NCBI RefSeq assembly: GCF_042466665.1 | Contig: NZ_CP162102.1 | Location: 5,828,001-5,892,000 of the forward strand | From: Peterkaempfera podocarpi | GTDB taxonomy: Bacteria > Actinomycetota > Actinomycetes > Streptomycetales > Streptomycetaceae | Reading direction: 5' to 3' | Length of the DNA: 64,000 bases | Shown here: positions 33,268-42,192 of the stretch, piece by piece | Numbering within the stretch: position 1 is the stretch's first letter | Layout: the number at the start of each line of letters is the position of its first letter | Notes under the pieces: generated by a model | The model's database searches: none | The model's input: only the letters and a program-made list of their open reading frames with translations | Told to the model about the DNA's origin: nothing | Position numbers and translations under genes: made by a program

Positions 33268-33716
33268 GGCCTGTCCGCCCGGCTCCGCACCGGGCGTCGG
33301 GCGTACGCCAGTTGAGACGGCGCCCGTGACGCTTGACACATGCCCCCGCCGTTGACGGCCGCCTGGCGCCGGCGGGGCCGTGCGGTGGCGCGGATCGCTT
33401 CCCGAACGGGGTCCCGGCGGATCCGGGCGGCTGTCTCCAGATAATCAATGCCGAGTGGCACGGAGTGCCACCCCGTGTCACGATGGGTCCGCGGATGTGA
33501 TCATCGCGTGTCCCTGGCTTCGACATCTGAACGCTCGCTAACGTCAAGGGGACGATTTCACAAACGCAGGCGATGGAGCCCTGAAGGCATGGATGTGCCG
33601 GGTCCGGCCCCCTGCCGATGCGTCGACGGCATATCCGTTGCGCTGAGAAGCCTTCGAAATGGGTATGTTCTCCGCCGTCAGGGCAACCGTGCGACCCGTG
33701 CGCGAGGAGATCACCC
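33268..33716. other. Intergenic region between dusB and ppdK
   Basis: 449 bp. A 17-bp palindrome (GTGGCAC-GGA-GTGCCAC, 33455-33471) lies in the middle. A possible promoter for ppdK is TTGCGC (33638) with TATGTT (33664), spacer 20. Frames on both strands have poor codon use for this genome and no family likeness. No tRNA seen. Confidence 0.5.
33455..33471. repeat. 17-bp palindrome upstream of ppdK
   Basis: Two perfect 7-bp arms (GTGGCAC and GTGCCAC) separated by GGA lie 246 bp before the ppdK start. The size and symmetry suit a dimeric repressor operator. The regulator is not identified. Confidence 0.5.
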
Positions 33717-36434
33717 GTGCCGAAATTCGTCTACTCCTTCACCGAGGGAAACAAGGACCTCAAGGATCTTCTCGGCGGCAAGGGAGCGAACCTCGCCGAG
33801 ATGACCAACCTCGGACTGCCCGTCCCTCCGGGCTTCACCATCACCACCGAGGCGTGCAAGGTCTACCTGGGGTCCGGCAGCGAGCCCGCCGGCCTGCGCG
33901 ACGAGGTGAGTGCGCACCTCGAAGCACTTGAGCAGACCATGGGCAAGCAGCTGGGCCAGGCCGACGACCCGCTGCTGGTCTCGGTGCGCTCCGGCGCCAA
34001 GTTCTCCATGCCGGGCATGATGGACACCGTCCTCAACATCGGCCTGTCCGACGCCTCGGTGGCCGGACTCGCCGCCCAGTCCGGCAATGAGCGCTTCGCC
34101 TGGGACTCCTACCGCCGCCTTGTGCAGATGTTCGGCAAGACGGTCCTCGGTGTGGACGGCGACCTCTTCGAGGAGGCGCTGGACGAGGCCAAGCGGGCCA
34201 AGGGCACCGTCAACGACCTCGACCTGGACGCGGCCGACCTGCGGGAGCTGGTGGACCACTTCAAGTCCATCGTCCGGGGTGAGACCGGCCGCGAGTTCCC
34301 CCAGGACCCCCGGGAGCAGATGGACCTCGCCGTCCATGCGGTCTTCGACTCCTGGAACAGCGACCGGGCCAGGCTCTACCGCCGGCAGGAGCGCATCCCC
34401 AACGATCTGGCCACCGCGGTCAACATCTGCTCCATGGTCTTCGGCAACCTCGGCTCCGACTCGGGCACCGGTGTCGCCTTCACCCGCGACCCCTCCACCG
34501 GCACCCAGGGTGTCTACGGCGACTACCTGCAGAACGCCCAGGGCGAGGACGTGGTCGCGGGCATCCGCAACACCGTGCCGCTGGCCGAGCTGGAGACGCT
34601 GGACAAGGCGTCGTACGACCAGCTGATGCAGATCATGGAGACCCTGGAGAACCACTACCGGGACCTCTGCGACATCGAGTTCACCATTGAGCGCGGCAAG
34701 CTGTGGATGCTGCAGACCCGGGTCGGCAAGCGCACCGCCGCGGCCGCGTTCCGGATCGCCGTCCAGCTGGTCGACCAGGGGCTGATCGACCTGGACGAGG
34801 CGCTGCACCGGGTCAACGGCGCCCAGCTGGCGCAGCTGATGTTCCCGCGCTTCGCGGAGGAACGCCCCGCTCAGGGGACGAAGGGGCCGGAGCGGGTGGC
34901 CTGGGGCATCGCCGCCTCGCCAGGCGCCGCCGTCGGCAAGGCGGTCTTCGACTCCTACACCGCCGTCAAGTGGTCGCGCTCCGGGGAGAAGGTCATCCTG
35001 GTCCGCCGCGAGACCAACCCCGACGACCTGGACGGCATGATCGCCGCCGAGGGCATCCTCACCTCCCGCGGCGGCAAGACCTCGCACGCCGCGGTGGTCG
35101 CCCGCGGCATGGGCAAGACCTGTGTCTGCGGCGCCGAGGAGCTGGAGGTCGACACCAAGAAGCGGCGCTTCGCCACCGCCGACGGCCAGGTCGTCGAGGA
35201 GGGCGACCTGATCTCCATCGACGGCTCCACGGGCAGGGTCTACCTGGGCGAGGTCCCGGTGGTCCCCTCCCCGGTGGTGGAGTACTTCGAGGGCACCCTG
35301 CACGCCGGCGCGGACGAGGAGGGCGGCCTGGTGCAGGCCGTGCACCGGCTGATGGCGCACGCCGACGTACGCCGCAAGCTGCGGGTGCGGGCCAACGCCG
35401 ACAACGCCGACGACGCCTCCCGCGCCCGCCGCTACGGCGCCCAGGGCATCGGGCTCTGCCGCACCGAGCACATGTTCCTCGGCGAGGAGCGGCGCAAGGA
35501 GGTCGAGCAGCTGATCCTGGCCGACACCGAGGCCGAGCGGGAGTCGGCGCTGCGCACCCTGCTGCCGATGCAGAAGGGCGACTTCGTGGAGCTCTTCCAG
35601 GCCATGGACGGGCTGCCGGTCACCGTACGGCTGCTGGACCCGCCGCTGCACGAGTTCCTGCCCGACATCACCGAGCTGTCGGTACGGGTCGCCCTCGCCG
35701 AGGCGCGCAAGGACCACAACGAGAACGACCTGCGGCTGCTCCAGGCGGTGCACCGGCTCCATGAGCAGAACCCGATGCTCGGCCTGCGCGGTGTACGCCT
35801 CGGGCTGGTCATCCCCGGGCTGTTCTCCATGCAGGTCCGCGCCATCGCCGAGGCCGCCGCGGAGCGGAAGCGGTCAGGTGGCGACCCCCGGCCGGAGATC
35901 ATGATCCCGCTGGTGGGCACCGTCCAGGAGCTGGAGATCGTCCGCGAGGACGCGGAGAAGGTGCTGGCCGAGGTCAGGGCCGCCACCGGGGTCGAGCTGG
36001 ACATCGCCCTGGGCACCATGATCGAGTTGCCCAGGGCAGCGGTCACCGCCGCGCAGATCGCCGAGGCCGCCGAGTTCTTCTCCTTCGGGACCAACGACCT
36101 CACCCAGACGGTCTGGGGCTTCAGCCGTGACGACGTCGAGGCCTCCTTCTTCACCGCCTACCTGGAGAAGGGCATCTTCGGGGTCTCCCCGTTCGAGACC
36201 ATCGACCGCGACGGCGTCGGCTCCCTGGTCCGCCAGGCCGCCGAGGCCGGCCGGGCCACCCGCCCCGGTCTCAAGCTGGGCGTCTGCGGCGAGCACGGCG
36301 GTGACCCGGACTCGGTCCACTTCTTCCACGAGGTGGGGCTGGACTACGTCTCCTGCTCCCCCTTCCGGATCCCGGTGGCACGGCTGGAGGCAGGCCGCGC
36401 CGCCATAGAGACGGCGGGCAGCGACTCGCGCTGA
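33717..36434 (+). CDS. ppdK: Pyruvate, phosphate dikinase
   Basis: 905 residues. Interconverts pyruvate, ATP and phosphate with phosphoenolpyruvate, AMP and pyrophosphate, feeding gluconeogenesis or glycolysis. The ATP-grasp start is FVYSFTEGNKDLKDLLGGKGANLAEM. The swivelling phosphohistidine domain carries GILTSRGGKTSHAAVVARGMGK with the catalytic His. The C-terminal PEP/pyruvate TIM barrel has GLCRTEHMF and the proton-donor Cys in the GVCGEHGGDP loop. The GTG at 33717, with GAGGAGA 6 nt upstream, gives the family N-terminus PKFVYSF. It is complete and stands alone between a long upstream gap and a terminator. Confidence 0.96.
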   Translation: MPKFVYSFTEGNKDLKDLLGGKGANLAEMTNLGLPVPPGFTITTEACKVYLGSGSEPAGLRDEVSAHLEALEQTMGKQLGQADDPLLVSVRSGAKFSMPGMMDTVLNIGLSDASVAGLAAQSGNERFAWDSYRRLVQMFGKTVLGVDGDLFEEALDEAKRAKGTVNDLDLDAADLRELVDHFKSIVRGETGREFPQDPREQMDLAVHAVFDSWNSDRARLYRRQERIPNDLATAVNICSMVFGNLGSDSGTGVAFTRDPSTGTQGVYGDYLQNAQGEDVVAGIRNTVPLAELETLDKASYDQLMQIMETLENHYRDLCDIEFTIERGKLWMLQTRVGKRTAAAAFRIAVQLVDQGLIDLDEALHRVNGAQLAQLMFPRFAEERPAQGTKGPERVAWGIAASPGAAVGKAVFDSYTAVKWSRSGEKVILVRRETNPDDLDGMIAAEGILTSRGGKTSHAAVVARGMGKTCVCGAEELEVDTKKRRFATADGQVVEEGDLISIDGSTGRVYLGEVPVVPSPVVEYFEGTLHAGADEEGGLVQAVHRLMAHADVRRKLRVRANADNADDASRARRYGAQGIGLCRTEHMFLGEERRKEVEQLILADTEAERESALRTLLPMQKGDFVELFQAMDGLPVTVRLLDPPLHEFLPDITELSVRVALAEARKDHNENDLRLLQAVHRLHEQNPMLGLRGVRLGLVIPGLFSMQVRAIAEAAAERKRSGGDPRPEIMIPLVGTVQELEIVREDAEKVLAEVRAATGVELDIALGTMIELPRAAVTAAQIAEAAEFFSFGTNDLTQTVWGFSRDDVEASFFTAYLEKGIFGVSPFETIDRDGVGSLVRQAAEAGRATRPGLKLGVCGEHGGDPDSVHFFHEVGLDYVSCSPFRIPVARLEAGRAAIETAGSDSR

Positions 36435-36507
36435 CACCACGCAGCGCGGGCGCCGTCCCGCACCGTGCGACGGAGCTCGGCGCAGGAGATTCCGCCGCAC
36501 GGAAGCC

Positions 36508-36547
36508 CCGGGGCGGGGCCGGACAATGGCGTCCGGTCCCGCCCCGG
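36508..36547 (+). terminator. Hairpin terminator after ppdK
   Basis: A 17-bp stem (36508-36524 with 36531-36547) containing one G-T pair and a 6-nt loop, 74 bp after the ppdK stop. It separates ppdK from the helicase-like gene. Confidence 0.75.
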
Positions 36548-36675
36548 CGGCATTCGGCAGGCCGTCGGGTCACCCTGCCGACCGGGGCAGGAAGGGGTGA
36601 CCGCGTCCGGGGCGTAACACGCGGGCGGCCCGGGGCGATACCCCCGCCGGACATCCCCGACCCCCAGGAGCAGCC

Positions 36676-39117
36676 TTGCCCTCCTCCCTGCCGCCCGCCC
36701 CTGAGAAGTCCGAACTCGAGAAGTCCGAACTCGACCTGGAGCAGGCCCGGCTGGATGTGCTCTACCAACGGATGGACCTCCGCAGACAACAGGCCGCGGC
36801 GGAGCTGGCCGCAGCGCTCCGGGACTCCGGCGGCACCGCACAGGCCCGGCTGGAGCGCGGCGTCGCGGTGCACCGGCTGAGCAGCGAGGTCGCCCGGTAC
36901 GACGCCGTGGAGCAGGGACTGTGCTTCGGGCGGGTCGACCTTTTGGACGGCACCCGGCGCTACCTCGGCCGGATCGGCCTGCGTGCGGCGGACGCGGAGG
37001 CCGAACCGCTGCTCATCGACTGGCGCGCACCCGCGGCCAGGCCCTTCTACACGGCCACCGCAGCCGCACCGCAGGGGCTGCGGCTGCGCCGCAACCTGCG
37101 CACCCGGGACCGTCGGGTGACCCAGGTCGACGACGAGTGGCTGGACGGGGCCGCCCCCGACCCCGGGGAGGTCCGGCTGGTCGGCGAGGCAGCCCTGCTG
37201 GCCGCACTCGGCGCCGAGCGGACCGGACGGATGCGCACCGCGGTGGCCACCCTCCAGACCGAACAGGACCGGATCATCCGCGCCCCGCGCACCGGCGTCC
37301 TGGTGGTGCAGGGCGGCCCCGGTACCGGCAAGACGGTGGTCGCCCTGCACCGGGCCGCCTATCTGCTGTACACCCATCCGCGCCTGGACGAGCGGGGCGT
37401 GCTGGTGGTGGGCCCCAACCCGGTGTTCCTCAGGTACATCAGCCAGGTGCTGCCCGGCCTGGGGGAGACCGGTGTGCTGCTCTCCACCGTGGGCGAGCTC
37501 CTGCCCGGCCTGGTGGCCGACCGGCGGGATCCCGCTCCGGTGGCGGAGATCAAGGGGAGGCTGGTGATGGCCGAGGTGCTGGACACGGCGGTGCGGCAGC
37601 GGCAGGCCGCGGGGGACGGGCCGGTGGAGGCGGCGGTCGGCGGGGAACGGCTGCTGCTGGAGCGGGAGTTCCTGGAGCGCGCGGTGGCGCAGGCCACAGC
37701 GGGCCGGCTGCCGCACAACCTGGCCCGGCCGCTCTTCCGCCGCGCCGTCGTCGGTGAGCTGGCCCGCCGCCTCGCCGGGGTCATCGCCGAGCTGGAGGAC
37801 CGTATCGAGGCCGATCTGGCCGGACGGATCGACACCGCCGCGCTGGACCGGGCCGCCGCCGAGGACCTGGCCGGCCTCTTCGGCGACGGCGAGCCCGAGA
37901 CGGACCGGGAAGCCGAGGCGTCCGAGGAGTTCGCCGAGGCACAGGCCCACTGGCTGGAGGCGCTGCCCCGCGACCCGGCGGTGCGGCGGCTGCTGGACCG
38001 GCTGTGGCCGGCGCTGACACCGTACCGGCTGCTGGAGGAGCTGTTCGCCGACCCCGACCGCCTGGCCGCCGCCGCTCCGCAGCTCACCCCGGCGGAACGC
38101 GGACTGCTGCTCCGCCGGGCGGGCAGCGGCTGGACGGAGTCCGACGTACCGCTGCTGGACGAGGCGGCCGAGCTGCTCGGCCACGACGACCGCGCGGCCG
38201 AGCTGCGGCGGGCCCGGGAGCGGGCCGAGGAGATCGAGTACGCCCAGGGTGTGCTGGACATCGCCCGTGGTTCGCGTTCCCTGGGGGACGAGGACCCGGA
38301 CCGGGCCGAACAGCTCGGCGGCGCCGACGTGGTGGGCGCCGAGCAGCTCGCCGGACGGCATCAGCAGGCGGATCTGCGTACCGTCGCCGAGCGCGCCGCG
38401 GCAGACCGGACCTGGGTCTTCGGGCATGTGATCGTCGACGAGGCGCAGGAGCTCTCCCCGATGGCCTGGCGGCTGCTGGTACGGCGCTGCCCGACCCGGT
38501 CCTTCACCGTGGTGGGGGACATCGCCCAGACCGGCGAGGCGGCCGGCCCGGCCTCCTGGGCCGAGGCGCTGACACCGTTCTTCGGGGACCGCTGGCGGCT
38601 GGAGCGGCTGACCGTCAACTACCGCACACCGGCGGAGATCATAGCCGCGTCGGATCCGGTGCTGGCGGCGATCCGTCCCGAGTCCGAGCCGGCGCGGGCG
38701 GTGCGCAGCAGCGGTGTCGCACCCCGGTGCGAGCAGGTCCGCCGGGCGGCCTTCCCGGCCCGACTGGCCGCGCTGGCGGCCGAGGAGGCGGCGCAGACCG
38801 GGGCCGGGCGGCTGGCGGTGATCGTCCCGGAGGCGGGGCTGCCGCGGCTGGCCGAGGCGGTGCGCACCACCGTCCCTGAGGCTGTGTGGGGAGCGGAGCC
38901 GGATCTGGAGCGCCCGGTGGCCGTGCTGACGCCGCGTCAGGCCAAGGGGCTGGAGTTCGACTCGGTGCTGCTCGCCGACCCGGCGGCGGTGCTGGCCGCC
39001 TCCCCGCGCGGCCTCAACGACCTGTATGTCGCCCTGACCCGCTCCAGCCGGCGGCTCACGGTGCTGCTCCCCGGGCCCGCCCCGGAGCTGCTGGCGCATC
39101 TGCTGCCGACGCCCTGA
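36676..39117 (+). CDS. HelD/HelR-like UvrD-family ATPase, RNA polymerase recycling type
   Basis: 813 residues. The N-terminal 60 residues are a charged helical hairpin (EKSELDLEQARLDVLYQRMD), as in HelD-type proteins, where such an arm enters the RNA polymerase channel. A beta-rich segment with LLIDWRAPAARPFY is diagnostic of this group. Walker A is GGPGTGKTVVALHRAAYLL at about 213-231 and Walker B is VIVDEAQELSPMAWRLL. Family knowledge: HelD and HelR release stalled RNA polymerase, and HelR gives rifamycin tolerance. I found no rifamycin-associated inverted repeat upstream. The start is TTG 36676 with AGGAG 5 nt before it, an uncommon start. Distinction of HelD from HelR needs alignment. Confidence 0.85.
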   Translation: MPSSLPPAPEKSELEKSELDLEQARLDVLYQRMDLRRQQAAAELAAALRDSGGTAQARLERGVAVHRLSSEVARYDAVEQGLCFGRVDLLDGTRRYLGRIGLRAADAEAEPLLIDWRAPAARPFYTATAAAPQGLRLRRNLRTRDRRVTQVDDEWLDGAAPDPGEVRLVGEAALLAALGAERTGRMRTAVATLQTEQDRIIRAPRTGVLVVQGGPGTGKTVVALHRAAYLLYTHPRLDERGVLVVGPNPVFLRYISQVLPGLGETGVLLSTVGELLPGLVADRRDPAPVAEIKGRLVMAEVLDTAVRQRQAAGDGPVEAAVGGERLLLEREFLERAVAQATAGRLPHNLARPLFRRAVVGELARRLAGVIAELEDRIEADLAGRIDTAALDRAAAEDLAGLFGDGEPETDREAEASEEFAEAQAHWLEALPRDPAVRRLLDRLWPALTPYRLLEELFADPDRLAAAAPQLTPAERGLLLRRAGSGWTESDVPLLDEAAELLGHDDRAAELRRARERAEEIEYAQGVLDIARGSRSLGDEDPDRAEQLGGADVVGAEQLAGRHQQADLRTVAERAAADRTWVFGHVIVDEAQELSPMAWRLLVRRCPTRSFTVVGDIAQTGEAAGPASWAEALTPFFGDRWRLERLTVNYRTPAEIIAASDPVLAAIRPESEPARAVRSSGVAPRCEQVRRAAFPARLAALAAEEAAQTGAGRLAVIVPEAGLPRLAEAVRTTVPEAVWGAEPDLERPVAVLTPRQAKGLEFDSVLLADPAAVLAASPRGLNDLYVALTRSSRRLTVLLPGPAPELLAHLLPTP

Positions 39118-39161
39118 AGCACGGCCCGGCCCGGGGCCTCCCGGCGGAGGGCGCCCGGTGC

Positions 39162-40418
39162 TCAGCCGTCCGCCGGGTCGTCCTCCGACCGGTCGTGCCG
39201 CTGCGCCGGCAGACGCAGCACGGTGAGGGCCCCGCCGCCGGGGGCGCGGGCGTACTCCAGGGCCACGCCCAGCGCCTCGGCGTGGCCCTGGGCGATGGTG
39301 AGCCCCAGCCCGTGCCCGTGGCCGCGCTCCCTGGCCCCGGTGCGGAACCGCTGCGGCCCGTCCCTCAGCAGCGGCTCCGGATAGCCCGGCCCGTGGTCGC
39401 GGACGGTGACCACGGGGCCGGACGCGGCAGCCTCCACGGTGACCTCCACCGGCGGTGCGCCGTGCCGGTGGGAGTTGACCACCAGGTTGGACAGCACCCG
39501 GTCCAGTCGCCGCGGGTCGGTGGTGACCGCGGTGTCGGAGACGATCCGCACCCGGACGCCGTCCAGCCCGGTGGCGCCGACGATCCGCTGCACGGTGTCG
39601 CCCAGCCGCAGCTCCACCAGCTCGGGCGCGGCCGCCCGGGCGTCCAGCCGGGACACCTCCAGCAGGTCCTCCACCAGGCGGTGCAGGGCCCGCACCCGGT
39701 CCCGCACCAGCTGGGTCGGCCGGCCCGGCGGCAGCAGCTCGGCGGCGGTCACCAGGCCGGTCAGCGGGGTGCGCAGCTCATGAGCGACATCGGCGGTGAA
39801 CCGCTGCTCGCTGCGCAGCCGCTGCTGGAGCGCCGCGGACATGGAGTCGACCGCGGCGGCCAACTCGGTGACCTCGTCGCGGGTCCGCCCGAGCGGTCCG
39901 ATGCGGGCGGTGAAGTCTCCGGAGGCGATGGTGCGGGCGCTGCGCGCGGCGGTGCGCAGCCGGCTGCTGATCCGGTCGGCGACCAGGATGCCGGCGAGCA
40001 CGGTGACAAAGACCGCCGCGGCGACCGAGACCAGGATGGCCCGGTCCAGGGCGGCGATGGCCTGCTCGTCCTCGGTGTAGTCGACCCGTACGGAGAGCAC
40101 CCTGCCGCCCGTGCCGGCCGCAGCCCACATGGCGGTGCCGTGCGGACCCGGGCCGAGCATCGATCCGCGGTGGCCCTGCCGGGCGAGGCTGCGCAGCGAG
40201 GCGGGCAGGTCGGCGGCGTCCTGGGCGCTGTTGGGGCCGGCCAGCTCGCCGGTGCGGTCGTAGAGGTCCAGCAGGGCGTCCAGGGCGGTCTCGGCGGTCT
40301 TGCGGGCCTGGTCGGTGTGCTGGCGTACGGAGGCCTGGTGGACCAGCAGCCCGACGGAGAGCGCGACCAGGCAGGAGATGGCCGCGACGGTGGCGGCGAT
40401 CTGGCGGCGGAGGGTCAC
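39162..40418 (-). CDS. Sensor histidine kinase, CseC-like
   Basis: 418 residues. Two membrane segments (about residues 8-28 and 140-165) frame an extracytoplasmic sensor of about 110 residues, followed by HAMP (ISSRLRTAARSARTIASGDF). The phosphoacceptor His lies in FTADVAHELRTPLTGL, and the ATPase region shows NLVVNSHRHG (N box), DHGPGYP (G1) and HGHGLGLTIAQG (G2). Start GTG 40418 overlaps the response-regulator stop as GTGA. The last residues are a charged tail. It is paired with the upstream response regulator; CseC is the closest match that I recognise, but sigE is absent here. Confidence 0.85.
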   Translation of the reverse strand: MTLRRQIAATVAAISCLVALSVGLLVHQASVRQHTDQARKTAETALDALLDLYDRTGELAGPNSAQDAADLPASLRSLARQGHRGSMLGPGPHGTAMWAAAGTGGRVLSVRVDYTEDEQAIAALDRAILVSVAAAVFVTVLAGILVADRISSRLRTAARSARTIASGDFTARIGPLGRTRDEVTELAAAVDSMSAALQQRLRSEQRFTADVAHELRTPLTGLVTAAELLPPGRPTQLVRDRVRALHRLVEDLLEVSRLDARAAAPELVELRLGDTVQRIVGATGLDGVRVRIVSDTAVTTDPRRLDRVLSNLVVNSHRHGAPPVEVTVEAAASGPVVTVRDHGPGYPEPLLRDGPQRFRTGARERGHGHGLGLTIAQGHAEALGVALEYARAPGGGALTVLRLPAQRHDRSEDDPADG

Positions 40419-41200
40419 CGGGGGCGCCTCAGCTTGTAGCCGAAGCCGCGGATGGTCTCGATCCGGTCGGCGCCGATCTTCGCCCGCAGCCGCTGCACAT
40501 GGACGTCCACCACCCGGCTGTCGGCGCCCCAGCCGTAGTCCCAGACGCGCTCCAGCAGCGTCTGGCGCTCCAGCACCACGCCCGGGGCGGCGGTGAACTC
40601 CAGCAGCAGCCGGAACTCGGTGGGGGTGAGCGGCACCCGCCGTCCGTCGGCCTTGACCTCCATGCCCTCGGTGTCCACCTCCAGTCCGGCGATCAGCCGC
40701 ACCGGGCGCGGCTGCGGCCCGTCCGGCTGCGGCTCCTCCGCCTCGGGCGCGGCCGCGGGAGCGGCGCCGGCCGGGGTCGGCGCGCTCTCCTGGGCGGCGG
40801 CCGGGGGCGGGGGGACGGCGCGGGTGCGGCGGAGCACGGTGCGGATCCGCGCCACTAGCACGGCGCTCTCGAAGGGCTTGACGATGTAGTCGTCGGCGCC
40901 GGCCTCCAGGCCGGAGACCACATCGACGGGCTCGGTGCGGGCGGACATCATCAGGATGGGCAGCTGGCTCTCCTCGCGGATCCTGCGGCACAGGCCCACA
41001 CCGTCCAGCAGCGGCAGCATCACATCCAGCAGCAGGACGTCGGGACGGTCGGCACGGAAGCGCTCCAGCCCCTCCAGTCCGTCGCCGGCCGTGGTGACGG
41101 GGAAGCCGTAGCGCTCCAGCGCCATCCGGGTGGCCTCGCGGATCACCTCGTCGTCCTCGACCAGCAGGATGCGCGGCTGGGCGGGCCGGGCGGCGGTCAC
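40415..41200 (-). CDS. Response regulator, OmpR family, CseB-like
   Basis: 261 residues. The receiver domain runs RILLVEDDEVIREATRMALE to about residue 120, with the phosphoacceptor Asp in LLLDVMLP and a Lys in DYIVKPF. A Pro/Ala-rich linker of about 45 residues (APTPAGAAPAAAPEAEEP) separates it from a complete winged-helix domain (LTPTEFRLLLEFTAAP, VDVHVQRLRAKIGADRIETIRGFGYKL). Such a long linker is unusual in OmpR regulators, where it is often under 20 residues. Start GTG 41200 overlaps the lipoprotein stop by 4 nt. Confidence 0.9.
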   Translation of the reverse strand: MTAARPAQPRILLVEDDEVIREATRMALERYGFPVTTAGDGLEGLERFRADRPDVLLLDVMLPLLDGVGLCRRIREESQLPILMMSARTEPVDVVSGLEAGADDYIVKPFESAVLVARIRTVLRRTRAVPPPPAAAQESAPTPAGAAPAAAPEAEEPQPDGPQPRPVRLIAGLEVDTEGMEVKADGRRVPLTPTEFRLLLEFTAAPGVVLERQTLLERVWDYGWGADSRVVDVHVQRLRAKIGADRIETIRGFGYKLRRPR

Positions 41201-42045
41201 CGGGTCACCGGCCGGGCGGCGGCGGTCCGGGTAGGCAGAGCGGTCGGCCGGGCCGTGGGCACGGGACCGCCGCCGACGGCGCCTCCTCCGCTGTCCGCGG
41301 GCCGGCTTCCCCCGGTCACGCCGGACATGGGGCCGGGGACGGGTGTGGGCGCGGCGGTGGCCGCCGGGGTCGGGGCACAGGCCAGGGCGTCGACGCTGGA
41401 TCCGGGGCCGGTGGCCTTGATCTGACGGGTGGTGAAGGCGAGCCGGCTGCCGTCCCACCGGTAGCGGCTGCTGGTCTCCAGGGACGCCGTGGTCGGCTCC
41501 TGCACGACCAGGTCCGCGCCCACCGTGTCCGCCGTGAAGTGCGGGGAGAGCGGCAGCAGGTCGAGGACGGGTACGACCTTGTCCCCGTGCAGGGAGTAGA
41601 CGTGCAGCGAGGCACGGTCGCCCGCGGTGACCAGGGAGGTGATCAGCTCGGGGCGGCCGTCGCCGGTCAGGTCGCGGTACCGCGCCGGGCGTACGTCGCA
41701 GGACCGGCAGCCCTGGAGTGCCGCCCGCTCGTCCCGTTCCAGGGCCGGATCCCGCTCCAGGACCTTGGCCGCGGAAACCGCGCGGATGTCCCCGGACGGG
41801 ACGGTGACGCCCGGGACCGGCTGGGGCGAGGCCTGGCGCACCGGGGCGGTGGCGGCGGGCGCGGCCGAGGCCTCGGTGTCCGGCCAGAGTGCCAGCGGGG
41901 TGGGGTGCGAGGCGATGGCGCGGGTCCGGCCGTCGTCGTGCAGCCCCCCGGGGGCGCCGCAGCCGGCGGCGGCCAGCGTGCAGGCCACCGCGAGGGCCGC
42001 CGCAGCCGTGATCCGCCGCCAGGCCGTGCGGGCGTGTGTCCTCAC
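41197..42045 (-). CDS. Lipoprotein upstream of a two-component system, CseA-like position
   Basis: 282 residues. Signal peptide with lipobox (ITAAAALAVACTLAAAGC, lipid Cys near 29) targets it outside. The middle contains a VCBS/FG-GAP-like segment YRDLTGDGRPELITSLV, which resembles calcium-binding propeller blades. The C-terminal 60 residues are Pro/Ala/Thr-rich and disordered. Its stop overlaps the response regulator start, so all three are one operon. In the known SigE system, lipoprotein CseA restrains CseBC signalling; the same role here is an inference from gene order. A 15-bp repeat array is immediately upstream of its start. Confidence 0.75.
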   Translation of the reverse strand: MRTHARTAWRRITAAAALAVACTLAAAGCGAPGGLHDDGRTRAIASHPTPLALWPDTEASAAPAATAPVRQASPQPVPGVTVPSGDIRAVSAAKVLERDPALERDERAALQGCRSCDVRPARYRDLTGDGRPELITSLVTAGDRASLHVYSLHGDKVVPVLDLLPLSPHFTADTVGADLVVQEPTTASLETSSRYRWDGSRLAFTTRQIKATGPGSSVDALACAPTPAATAAPTPVPGPMSGVTGGSRPADSGGGAVGGGPVPTARPTALPTRTAAARPVTR

Positions 42046-42061
42046 CGTGGTGTCACCTTTC

Positions 42062-42121
42062 GTACCCGGACATGCAGTACCCGGACATGCAGTACCGGGA
42101 TATGCAGTACCGGGACATGTC
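42062..42121 (-). repeat. Four 15-bp tandem repeats upstream of the lipoprotein operon
   Basis: Units GTACCCGGACATGCA (42062 and 42077), GTACCGGGATATGCA (42092) and GTACCGGGACATGTC (42107) are contiguous. The array ends 17 bp before the lipoprotein start codon at 42045 and must fall in the operon's 5' region. It could be a set of regulator sites in direct repeat, or a minisatellite. Each unit contains a near-palindromic CATG. Confidence 0.85.
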
Positions 42122-42192
42122 GTACTGGGGCGCCCCCGCGGTGTGCACGGGCCCCCTTCCGCAGACTAGAGCCTGCCCGGACGGCGTCCGGC

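Noticed and set aside
33203..33547. Minus-strand frames in the dusB-ppdK gap
   Set aside because: Codon use is poor, the frames run into dusB, and no motif is visible.
36435..36675. Rifamycin-associated element before the HelD/HelR-like gene
   Set aside because: Looked for an inverted repeat of the GGGGCTTGC type; only the ppdK terminator hairpin is present.
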